A DNA stretch of 7,873 nucleotides from Candidatus Niyogibacteria bacterium CG10_big_fil_rev_8_21_14_0_10_42_19 (GTDB taxonomy: Bacteria > Patescibacteriota > Minisyncoccia > 1-14-0-10-42-19). Made by a program: the position numbers and the translations under genes. This document shows positions 1 to 5,822 of the stretch, in pieces; position 1 is the stretch's first letter; each line of letters opens with the position of its first letter. Under the pieces are notes generated by a model. That model was not told the origin of the DNA. It worked only from the letters and a program-made list of their open reading frames with translations, and made no database searches. The DNA lies in contig PFCN01000010.1 of the NCBI GenBank assembly GCA_002774705.1, positions 1-7,873 of the forward strand, read 5' to 3'.

Positions 1-1
1 A

Positions 2-436
2 TGGCGCGATTTGCATCGCCAGCAATTTTCCACTCATTACCGCACTTTAGTCACGCCAAATCTCGGATTTTATAAATACGACAAACCGGCCCCGCAGGGG
101 TTCATGGGCGCCTGTCTTGATGTCTGGGATAAAAATCATAAATTTTATAATTTTATGAAATCCAAAATTGTCGGGAATATTCCAGCGGAGCTTATGCAAT
201 ATCCGATGGCGCTCGGTAATCTGGTCGGTTTCCAGATCGGCGGCAATCTTTCACAGATGGAATTTTGCAACTGGCAGAGAACTAAATACAGCGTAAATCA
301 TGAAGTTCGCCGGATATTCGTGGGTATCGAGCAATCGCTTAGATCGTCATATAGTTGGTGGGGGAAAATTTCCCGCGCGGATATGACTGGAGCGTATGTT
401 TTTGCGCGAACGAAGAAAGGAATAGTGCTTAAATAA
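2..436 (+). CDS. ThyX-like (FAD-dependent thymidylate synthase fold) protein, 3' part only
   Basis: The frame is open from the first full codon at base 2, so the gene begins upstream and only its last 144 codons are visible. The fragment starts with WRDLHRQQFSTHYRTL. This lines up by eye with the flavin/dUMP-binding segment of ThyX-family proteins (RDLxRHRxxT... in divergent members, RHRxxSxNExS in classical ones). A second block, QYPMALGNLVGFQIGG followed by an NLSQMEFCNWQRT stretch, matches the ThyX pattern of a 'PLGYR' strand followed by a helix with 'ELRTSPQGHxxYR'. Classical ThyX makes dTMP from dUMP with FAD and methylene-tetrahydrofolate. Here the first residue of RHR is Leu, the active-site Ser position reads Arg, and the ELR block reads NWQRT. 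It is therefore more likely a divergent paralogue or second subunit than a standard enzyme. The family is assigned from memory of motifs. An intrinsic terminator follows the stop codon directly. Confidence 0.6.
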   Translation, partial: WRDLHRQQFSTHYRTLVTPNLGFYKYDKPAPQGFMGACLDVWDKNHKFYNFMKSKIVGNIPAELMQYPMALGNLVGFQIGGNLSQMEFCNWQRTKYSVNHEVRRIFVGIEQSLRSSYSWWGKISRADMTGAYVFARTKKGIVLK

Positions 437-440
437 CAAC

Positions 441-473
441 AAAAAACCGCTACGGCGGTTTTTTTTAATTTTT
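441..473 (+). terminator. Intrinsic terminator after the ThyX-like gene
   Basis: A 10-bp perfect stem (aaaaaaccgc at 441-450, gcggtttttt at 455-464) closes a TACG loop and runs straight into a T-rich tract to 473. It begins four bases after the TAA at 434-436. The A-rich 5' arm makes the hairpin nearly symmetrical, but the tract downstream on the other strand carries no converging gene, so it is read as a + strand terminator. Confidence 0.9.
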
Positions 474-564
474 CATATGTTTGTTTTGGGCGGGCACATT
501 TGGCGAGCTTGTTTATCCGGCAATCGCCGTAGTAAATCTTTTTAAGGGTTCACAGTTGAGGGGT

Positions 565-761
565 CTTGCGGAATTCAATTTTTAAACTCGTGCTCCGGCA
601 AAGAAAAATCATAGTCGTCTTATAACGAAAAAGCGTCACCCTGCTCGACTCTGTCCCGCTTATAGCGGGACTTCGCTTCGCGTGTACCCGCCGCTTTTTC
701 TATTTGTCTCCTTGATTTTTAACTTTGCCTCCGCAATGTTTAAAAATTGAATTACCGCAAG
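565..761. repeat. Long imperfect palindrome, about 197 bp, MITE-like or structured RNA
   Basis: Five nested arm pairs and a central hairpin share one centre near base 662. They are: cttgcgg 565-571 with ccgcaag 755-761; a 16-bp block 572-587 with 738-753 (one extra base at 754); ggcaaag 597-603 with ctttgcc 723-729; aaaaatca 604-611 with tgattttt 713-720; gaaaaagcg 627-635 with cgctttttc 692-700; and the central hairpin gtcccgct 653-660 with agcgggac 664-671 around a TAT loop. That gives about 55 paired positions, with internal loops at matching places on both arms. No transposase gene and no obvious target-site duplication is visible at the ends. It could be a miniature inverted-repeat element, a cruciform-forming site, or a long RNA hairpin. 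The pairing is directly seen; the function is unknown. Confidence 0.75.
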
Positions 762-781
762 CCCTTTATAAGTTTATCAAC

Positions 782-931
782 AAAAGAAAGCTGGTGCGTT
801 CTCTGAACGGATTTGCGAGCCCTTTTTGGCGTGGTCCCCGACTTGCTGGAGGGGCAAAAAGGGCTCGCAACCTCGGAGTCCCACGCTGGTTGGGACGAGA
901 ATGAGTGAAGAGAATGCGCCAGATTTCTTTT
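782..931 (+). ncRNA. Candidate structured RNA, about 150 nt (or second palindromic element)
   Basis: The ends pair with each other: 783-789 (aaagaaa) with 924-930 (tttcttt), then 791-804 (ctggtgcgttctct) with 909-922 (agagaatgcgccag), with one mismatch between them and one more A-T pair outside. Two of the pairs are G-U type, which favours selection as RNA over a plain DNA repeat. Inside is a perfect 16-bp stem, 813-828 with 855-870, whose 26-nt loop contains CCCC/GGGG, and a small stem, 878-883 with 891-896. A TATAAG box at 767-772 would place transcription start near 779, and the 3' strand ends in a T-rich run (924-932), as expected at a terminator. The overall shape (long closing stem, open centre with a side hairpin, inner stem) resembles 6S RNA, but I recognise no 6S sequence. 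SRP RNA, RNase P RNA, tmRNA and tRNA signatures are absent. The strand is inferred. Confidence 0.4.
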
Positions 932-964
932 TCCTGGAAACGCTAAATGTGCTTGCGCATTATC

Positions 965-990
965 TGTTAAACATATTTGTTAAACATATT
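965..990 (+). repeat. 13-bp perfect tandem repeat upstream of secD
   Basis: The unit tgttaaacatatt occurs twice head to tail (965-977 and 978-990), and a degenerate third start, tgttaagtatt, follows at 1002-1012. The repeat lies 49-74 bases before the secD start and just upstream of the putative promoter, where a regulator-binding iteron or a UP-like AT-rich element could sit. It could also be a slipped-strand duplication with no role. Confidence 0.8.
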
Positions 991-1000
991 GAAATATTTT

Positions 1001-1030
1001 TTGTTAAGTATTATTATTGAATAATATTTT
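1001..1030 (+). promoter_or_regulatory. Weak candidate promoter for secD-secF
   Basis: TTGTTA at 1001-1006 is followed after 18 bases by TATTTT (1025-1030), or after 15 bases by TAATAT (1022-1027). Either -10 box would start transcription within a few bases of the ATG at 1039, giving a near-leaderless mRNA. This would agree with the missing ribosome binding site. The region is so AT-rich that such boxes arise easily by chance. Confidence 0.35.
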
Positions 1031-1038
1031 TAAATCCT

Positions 1039-2394
1039 ATGAATAAACGGTTTATCGCGGTTTTATTGATCTTGCTCGGAGTAGCGCTTGCCTACGTCGA
1101 TTTTGTTCATTTGGTAAAACCCGAATGGGTTTTGGGCCAAATTAATTATCGCCTGGGTCTTGATCTGCAGGGCGGGACTCATTTGGTGTATGTCGCCGAC
1201 GTTTCCGGAATACCCGCCGGCGAAGCCGAGGAGGCGGTAGCCGGTTTGAGAGATGTAATCGAAAGAAGGGTTAACTTTTTTGGAGTCGCCGAACCGGTTG
1301 TCCAGGTTGAAAGATCGGGAGACGAGCTCCGTCTTATAGTTGAACTCGCCGGGGTTTTTGATGTTAATGAGGCCATACAGTATATTGGCGAAACGCCATA
1401 TCTTGAGTTTAGGACCGAACGCCCCGAAGAAGAAATTAACGAGATACTTGAGGCGCAAAAAAATGGAGAGCGGATGTTTGATGATCCTTATTACGCGGAG
1501 ACAAAATTAACCGGACGGTATTTGAAGAATTCTTCGGTGAGTTTTGACAATGTTACCGGGTCTCCACTGGTCCTTTTGAGCTTTAATGATGAGGGTTCTG
1601 AAATTTTTGCGTCTCTGACCCGTGATTATATTGATAAGCGTATTGCTATTTATTTGGATGGTTCCCCAATTTCACAGCCGGTGGTCCAAAACGAAATTAC
1701 CGGAGGGCAAGCCCAGATATCGGGAGACTTTAGCGTCCAGGAAGCAAAGGAGCTGGTTCGTAATCTCAATTCCGGAGCTTTACCGGTCCCAATCAGTATC
1801 ATTTCCCAGCAAAGTATTGGGCCGACCCTCGGCGCGCGCGCTTTTGAAAAAGGGATCATGGCCAGTATTTATAGTATTCTCGCCGTTTCGTTGTTTTTGA
1901 TATTATGGTACCGCCTGCCCGGCGTCGTCGGGGTTTTGGCCCTCACTTTTTACATATTATTTGTCTTATCTATATTTAAGATATTCGGACTTACTTTGAC
2001 CGCGGCAGGTATTGCCGGATTTATTCTTTCAATAGGGATGGCGGTTGACGCCAACATTCTTATTTTTGAAAGAATAAAAGAGGAAATTACCCGGGGGCAG
2101 TCGATAGACAACGCTTTAAAGGATGGTTTTTGGCGTGCTTGGCCGTCCATACGCGACGCAAATATTTCAACTATTATCACCTCCGCCATTCTTTTTTGGT
2201 TTGGGACAAGCATGGTCAAAGGATTTGCATTAACCCTCGGGATAGGGGTTATATCGAGCTTGCTTTCGGCCTTTATTATCACAAGAACATTCATCATGGC
2301 TATCGGTTTGCGTCGCGTGAATATAAGAGGTTTTTTATACGGTTCGGGATTTAGCCATCTTAAGTTAGGAGAATTGGGGCAAGATAAAATTTAA
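1039..2394 (+). CDS. secD: Protein translocase subunit SecD
   Basis: SecD is the larger half of the SecDF unit, which uses the proton gradient to help pull preproteins through SecYEG on the outer face of the membrane. The 451-aa protein has a first membrane segment at about residues 4-22, then the diagnostic GLDLQGG motif and an external P1-type region. After GPTLGA at 261-266 comes a five-helix membrane block (about 272-430). It includes GMAVDANILIFERIKEE starting at 333; Asp337 sits where the Asp needed for proton flux lies in Thermus SecDF (family knowledge). The late GFALTLGIGVISS helix is also typical. It is shorter than E. coli SecD (about 615 aa), as in compact SecD proteins of many bacteria. 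No Shine-Dalgarno sequence precedes ATG 1039; this start is chosen because it puts a K/R pair directly before the first membrane helix. secF follows after six bases. Confidence 0.96.
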   Translation: MNKRFIAVLLILLGVALAYVDFVHLVKPEWVLGQINYRLGLDLQGGTHLVYVADVSGIPAGEAEEAVAGLRDVIERRVNFFGVAEPVVQVERSGDELRLIVELAGVFDVNEAIQYIGETPYLEFRTERPEEEINEILEAQKNGERMFDDPYYAETKLTGRYLKNSSVSFDNVTGSPLVLLSFNDEGSEIFASLTRDYIDKRIAIYLDGSPISQPVVQNEITGGQAQISGDFSVQEAKELVRNLNSGALPVPISIISQQSIGPTLGARAFEKGIMASIYSILAVSLFLILWYRLPGVVGVLALTFYILFVLSIFKIFGLTLTAAGIAGFILSIGMAVDANILIFERIKEEITRGQSIDNALKDGFWRAWPSIRDANISTIITSAILFWFGTSMVKGFALTLGIGVISSLLSAFIITRTFIMAIGLRRVNIRGFLYGSGFSHLKLGELGQDKI

Positions 2395-2400
2395 ATTATT

Positions 2401-3297
2401 ATGTTCATAATCAAATACAGAAAATATTTTTATATCTTTTCATCAGTATTGATCACGGCATCAATCGCTTCGATATTGCTTTTCGGTTTTCGTCTGGGCA
2501 TAGATTTTACAGGGGGCTCTATTTTGGAGGCGGAATATAAGAACGGGCGTCCCGACATATCCCTCATAAAAGAAGGAATAAAAGAAGGCGGGTTTGACAA
2601 TGCTATAGTCCAGCCGACAGGCGACAACGGAGTGCTCGTGCGCCTTCGCGAGCTTTCGGAGGAGGAACACCAGACTTTGCTTGATACCCCCATTTTTGAG
2701 GGTTCCGAACAGCTTCGCTTTGATTCCATCGGCCCGATCATAGGCAACGAATTAAAGAAAAATTCTCTCACCGCCATCATTCTGGTTCTGGTAATGATAT
2801 TGGCTTTTGTCACTTGGAGTTTCAGAAAAGTATCAAAGCCGGTCTCATCCTGGAAATACGGAGTCGTCGCGATAGTAGCTTTAACGCATGACGTGCTGGT
2901 GCCGATCGGTTTTTTTGTGGTGTTGGGCAAGTTTATAAATGTGGAGGCCGATACTCTTTTTGTCACCGCTCTTCTGACTATTCTCGGTTTTTCGGTCCAT
3001 GACACGATTGTAGTTTTCGACAGGATTCGCGAAAACATCCGCCGTTTCGGCAGTTCGTTGCAATTTGAGGAAGTGGTTGGTAAAAGTTTGAGCGAAGTTA
3101 TAGGCAGGTCTCTTGCCACGTCTTTCGCTCTTTTTATTGTGCTCCTTCTTCTTTATATATTTGGTGAATCATCCACATCATATTTTATTCTGACGCTTCT
3201 CGTCGGTGTGATCGCGGGTACTTATTCCTCGGTTTTTTTGGCGAGTCCCCTGATAGTAAGCTGGGACAATTTAAGTCGGGCGAGAAAGCGCTCTTAA
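2401..3297 (+). CDS. secF: Protein translocase subunit SecF
   Basis: SecF is the partner of SecD in the membrane-embedded accessory complex of the Sec translocon. The 298-aa protein opens with a membrane segment (about 10-30) followed by the family signature GIDFTGG at 33-39. A short external P4-like region and IGPIIGNELKKNS lead into the first helix of the C-terminal membrane block. The helix pair around GFSVHDTIVVFDRIREN (Val199 to Asn212) is the SecF counterpart of the SecD VDANILIFERI motif, with Arg208 and Arg210 nearby. LTLLVGVIAGTYSSVFLASPLI is the usual last helix. Length is close to other SecF proteins (E. coli about 323 aa). Only six bases separate it from secD, so the two are almost certainly co-transcribed. 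There is no Shine-Dalgarno sequence before the ATG, and no U-tract hairpin follows the stop. Confidence 0.96.
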   Translation: MFIIKYRKYFYIFSSVLITASIASILLFGFRLGIDFTGGSILEAEYKNGRPDISLIKEGIKEGGFDNAIVQPTGDNGVLVRLRELSEEEHQTLLDTPIFEGSEQLRFDSIGPIIGNELKKNSLTAIILVLVMILAFVTWSFRKVSKPVSSWKYGVVAIVALTHDVLVPIGFFVVLGKFINVEADTLFVTALLTILGFSVHDTIVVFDRIRENIRRFGSSLQFEEVVGKSLSEVIGRSLATSFALFIVLLLLYIFGESSTSYFILTLLVGVIAGTYSSVFLASPLIVSWDNLSRARKRS

Positions 3298-3394
3298 TTA
3301 AAATTGATCCCATACGAAATATTGTTTGCGTTGTTCTGTATTTATAAATTATTTAGAAAAGCTGGATTATGATAATTTTGTACGGGATTTAATA

Positions 3395-3423
3395 TTGACA
3401 CGGTTATGCTTATTTATTATTTT
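3395..3423 (+). promoter_or_regulatory. Promoter candidate P1 of the regulator gene
   Basis: A perfect -35 box TTGACA (3395-3400) is followed after 17 bases by TATTTT (3418-3423). The -10 box lies in the loop of an 8-bp AT-only inverted repeat (ttatttat 3410-3417 with ataaataa 3429-3436), which could be an operator. A start near 3430 would give a leader of about 115 nt. Confidence 0.5.
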
Positions 3424-3441
3424 CTTAGATAAATAATACTG

Positions 3442-3469
3442 TTGACTTATTTTAATATTCTGATATTAT
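3442..3469 (+). promoter_or_regulatory. Promoter candidate P2 of the regulator gene
   Basis: TTGACT (3442-3447) and TATTAT (3464-3469) are 16 bases apart. The -10 box is preceded by TGA, which forms an extended -10 (TGnTATTAT). It is the second of three consecutive sigma70-type promoters in this intergenic region. The expected start lies near 3476. Confidence 0.6.
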
Positions 3470-3473
3470 GTAC

Positions 3474-3502
3474 TTGACCTTATTTAAATAATATTGTAGA
3501 AT
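3474..3502 (+). promoter_or_regulatory. Promoter candidate P3 of the regulator gene
   Basis: TTGACC (3474-3479) is spaced exactly 17 bases from TAGAAT (3497-3502), a five-of-six match in each hexamer. The start would be near 3509 with a leader of about 37 nt. That leader holds a small hairpin (3520-3525 with 3530-3535, six pairs with one G-U) shortly before the ATG at 3546. P3 begins five bases after the P2 -10 box, so RNA polymerase could not occupy both at once. Confidence 0.6.
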
Positions 3503-3545
3503 TAATTATATATGGATTGCGGTTAAGTATAGCCGTAACTAAAAT

Positions 3546-4568
3546 ATGAGCTTACCTTTTCGCCCAGAAGAAATAAATTGCAGACTTTTTAAAAATCTTC
3601 CCGAACGCTCCAAAGGGGTTTTAGAGCGTCGTTTTGGTATTGGATCTTCGAATAATTCCGAAACCCTTGAGGCAATCGGGCGTCATTATGGCATTACAAG
3701 AGAAAGGGTCAGACAAATCGAATCGCACGCACTCGCGCGACTTTCTTCCGCTAAAAAGAACGACAAAGAAGTGTTGGACGCTCTTTCGTATTTAAAAAGC
3801 GCCCTTGAGGAGCGCGGAAATGTCGTTCGCGAAGATGATTTGCTTGAAGCGCTTTCCGATGAAAAGCGACAGAAAAATTACATTCATTTTCTTTTGACTA
3901 TTTCGGATGATATAAAATATTTGCGCGAGAATGAGCATTTTCACGAAAGATGGGTTGTCGACTCCCAGACAGCCGGACACGCCGAAGAGATATTAAAACA
4001 GCTTTCGCGCGAGCTTTCCGATGAGCCTATTTCGGAAGAAGAGATATCCGCGAAACTCATCAGTATTTCAAACAAGCTCGGTTATACTTATCCAAAGAAT
4101 ACGCTTATTTCATGGCTTGATTTTTCAAAATGCGTGGCAAAAAATCATTTTGGTGAATGGGGGCTTATTAGGTCGCCCTATATTCGTCCAAGAGGAGTAA
4201 GGGACTTGGCGTATCTTATTATGCGCAGGCACGGCTCTCCTCTGCATTTTAGGGAGGTGGCTTCGAATATCGAAAAATTCCTCGCTAAAAAGGCGCATGA
4301 ACAGACCGTCCATAACGAACTCATAAAAGATGAACGATTCGTGCTTGTCGGTAGGGGGTTGTATGCTCTTTCCGAATGGGGTTATGAACCCGGAATTGTA
4401 AAAGACGTGATAAAAGCCGTTCTCAACAAGAACGGTCCGCTTAAACGCGAAGATTTGATCAAAAAAGTCTTTCAGGAGCGCCATGTGAAAGAAAATACTA
4501 TTCTCATAAATCTACAAAATAGGAAGCATTTCAAAAAGCTACCTGACGGCAAGTATACTCTGGTATAA
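3546..4568 (+). CDS. Sigma region 4-like / HARE-HTH DNA-binding protein
   Basis: This is a probable transcription regulator or RNA polymerase accessory factor of 340 aa. Residues 18-66 match sigma70 region 4, the -35-box reader: LPERSKGVLERRFG, then the helix-turn-helix TLEAIGRHYGITRERVRQIE (40-59) and HALARL. No region 2 or 3 is present, so it cannot open a -10 box alone. The middle (about 70-215) is helical and charged, with no family I recognise. Residues 219-279 (RDLAYLIMRRHGSPLHFREV to GLYALSEWG) look like a HARE-HTH winged helix, the fold found in the delta subunit of Firmicutes polymerase. A further winged-helix-like part (about 282-340) ends in KLPDGKYTLV. Proteins of this design occur in Patescibacteria (from memory). 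It has its own intergenic region with three promoter candidates. The start is chosen as the first ATG after the promoters; there is no ribosome binding site. Confidence 0.8.
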   Translation: MSLPFRPEEINCRLFKNLPERSKGVLERRFGIGSSNNSETLEAIGRHYGITRERVRQIESHALARLSSAKKNDKEVLDALSYLKSALEERGNVVREDDLLEALSDEKRQKNYIHFLLTISDDIKYLRENEHFHERWVVDSQTAGHAEEILKQLSRELSDEPISEEEISAKLISISNKLGYTYPKNTLISWLDFSKCVAKNHFGEWGLIRSPYIRPRGVRDLAYLIMRRHGSPLHFREVASNIEKFLAKKAHEQTVHNELIKDERFVLVGRGLYALSEWGYEPGIVKDVIKAVLNKNGPLKREDLIKKVFQERHVKENTILINLQNRKHFKKLPDGKYTLV

Positions 4569-4569
4569 T
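4561..4569 (+). promoter_or_regulatory. Extended -10 promoter overlapping the regulator's stop codon
   Basis: TGGTATAAT is a perfect extended -10 (TGn plus consensus TATAAT). The stop codon TAA of the upstream gene (4566-4568) lies within the box. A start seven bases after the box would fall on the A of ATG 4576, giving a leaderless mRNA. A weak -35-like ctgacg sits at 4543-4548 with short spacing; extended -10 promoters do not need one. Confidence 0.6.
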
Positions 4570-4575
4570 TAAATT

Positions 4576-5796
4576 ATGGAGATTTTATTCAACGCTTTTT
4601 TTGAAGGCCCAGTTAGGGATATTTTTAGGTTGATGTTTGCCTATTGGTTTGTCTGGATGCCTATTGCCCTGGCTTCTATTGCCTGGGAAATGTGGGTTAC
4701 CTATGTAAGGACCAATTGGCTTGCCAACAGCCCTCGTACGTTACTGGAGATAAAAATTCCGCAGGAGATTGCAAAGGGTCCCCAGGCGATGGAGGTAGTC
4801 TTGAACGCCATTCATAGCGCCGGTGGAGGGAATATGAAAATGCGTTATTGGCATGGTTTGGTGCCGACCTGGTATTCCCTTGAGATAGCGAGTATCAACG
4901 GTAAGGTTCATTTTTATGTAAATACCCAGCGTTTTTTTAAAAATCTTCTGGAATCTCAAATTTACGGGCAATACACCGAGGCCGAAATAGCCGAGGTAGA
5001 CGATTATACTAAAGTTCTTCCCAAAGACCTGCCGAACAATGACTGGAGCGTATGGGGGGCGGAATTCGACCTTACCAAGGACGATGCCTACCCCATAAAA
5101 ACATATATTGATTACGAGCTTCATCTCGTAAAAGAGGAGGAAGAAAAAGTTGACCCCCTTTCATCCATACTGGAATTTATGGGGACGCTAAGAGAGGGAG
5201 AACAGCTTTGGTTCCAGATCCTGATCAAGGGCGCGGGAGGAGAGTGGCACGAAAAAGGAAATAAATTCGTAGAAAAATTGCTAGGCCGTAAGAAATTCCA
5301 GCCGGGTGCAGATACGGGCAGGCCTCCTATGATGTTTTCGTCGGGTGAGGATATGGTCGTTAAATCGATTGAACGCTGTATCGCCAAGCACGGATTTTAT
5401 ACCGGAATAAGATTTGTGTATGTTGCGAAGAAAGATGTTTTCTCCCCCTCGACATTCTCCGGTATGATCGGCATGCTTAAGCAGTTTTCGAGCCTGAACT
5501 TGAACGGGTTTAAGCCGGCATGGAGCACAGGCGTAAATTATTTTTTTGTAAAACGCATGGAATATTTTAAAAAGAAAAAGATAGTACGGGATTTCCGCGC
5601 GCGGTCTTATTTTTATCCACCCTATCGAAGTTTTACGAATCTTAATTCTCCTTTTGGGGGTCAAGTCAAACAATTTATCCTTAATACCGAAGAGCTCGCG
5701 ACTATTTATCATTATCCGGGACGAACTGCCGAAGTCCCAACCCTGCCCAGAATCGAGGCGAGAAAAGGGGAGCCGCCAGCCAATCTTCCGATATAA
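4576..5796 (+). CDS. Membrane-anchored partner of a VirD4/TraG-like ATPase (DUF8128-like)
   Basis: The 406-aa protein has one clear membrane helix near its N-terminus (about residues 16-41, rich in F, W, A and I), then a large soluble region that should be cytoplasmic because the ATPase partner is. The first soluble part (about 55-190) contains LLEIKIPQEIAKGPQAMEVV and a YSLEIASINGKVHFYV strand pair. The second (about 200-365) includes LREGEQLWFQILIKG. The C-terminal motif TEELATIYHYPG (371-382) followed by a P/R-rich tail is, from memory, a hallmark of proteins encoded next to or fused with conjugation-type ATPases in Patescibacteria and some Gram-positives. The domain label DUF8128 is recalled, not checked. 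The ATPase gene follows after 26 bases. Since that ATPase has no membrane helix, this protein likely anchors it. Its catalytic or binding role is unknown. Confidence 0.7.
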   Translation: MEILFNAFFEGPVRDIFRLMFAYWFVWMPIALASIAWEMWVTYVRTNWLANSPRTLLEIKIPQEIAKGPQAMEVVLNAIHSAGGGNMKMRYWHGLVPTWYSLEIASINGKVHFYVNTQRFFKNLLESQIYGQYTEAEIAEVDDYTKVLPKDLPNNDWSVWGAEFDLTKDDAYPIKTYIDYELHLVKEEEEKVDPLSSILEFMGTLREGEQLWFQILIKGAGGEWHEKGNKFVEKLLGRKKFQPGADTGRPPMMFSSGEDMVVKSIERCIAKHGFYTGIRFVYVAKKDVFSPSTFSGMIGMLKQFSSLNLNGFKPAWSTGVNYFFVKRMEYFKKKKIVRDFRARSYFYPPYRSFTNLNSPFGGQVKQFILNTEELATIYHYPGRTAEVPTLPRIEARKGEPPANLPI

Positions 5797-5797
5797 T
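5792..5797 (+). promoter_or_regulatory. Possible -10 box for the ATPase gene
   Basis: TATAAT (5792-5797) contains the TAA stop (5794-5796) of the upstream gene and would start transcription near 5804, about 19 bases before ATG 5823. No fitting -35 box is seen and the box is not extended, so read-through from the upstream promoter is equally possible. Confidence 0.35.
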
Positions 5798-5822
5798 ATT
5801 TTTTTTGACGATTTAGCTTTTT

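Larger units (their letters stand above)
437..1038. other. 600-base non-coding, structure-rich intergenic region
   Basis: No credible protein gene is seen on either strand. The longest open frame (826-1020) starts inside an inverted repeat and gives a composition with no recognisable family. After the terminator, bases 474-560 show nothing definite. The rest holds a long imperfect palindrome (565-761), a second structured block (782-931), a 13-bp tandem repeat (965-990) and a weak promoter next to secD. This stretch is unusually long for a genome whose other gaps here are 6, 7, 26, 37 and 248 bases. Confidence 0.8.

Noticed and set aside
782..931. tRNA, SRP RNA, RNase P RNA or tmRNA
   Set aside because: No T-loop GGTTCGAAT-type sequence, no SRP GGAAG/GGAGCAGC loop, no RNase P core motifs and no tag-coding frame are seen.
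565..931. CRISPR array or insertion sequence
   Set aside because: There are no regularly spaced direct repeats, no cas genes and no transposase. The repeats are inverted and nested instead.
826..1020. 64-codon open frame upstream of secD
   Set aside because: It begins with TTG inside the 16-bp stem of the structured block, has no promoter or binding site placed for it, and its protein has no recognisable pattern. The pairing of the DNA explains this region better.
2430..3119. 229-codon open frame on the - strand inside secF
   Set aside because: It lies entirely opposite a well-supported secF gene and its composition (S, T, R and P rich) is that of an antisense shadow.
3306..3389. Inverted pair gatcccatac ... 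gtacgggatt after secF as a terminator
   Set aside because: The arms are 64 bases apart with a mismatch, and no T-tract follows. It is too weak to call as a terminator or operator.
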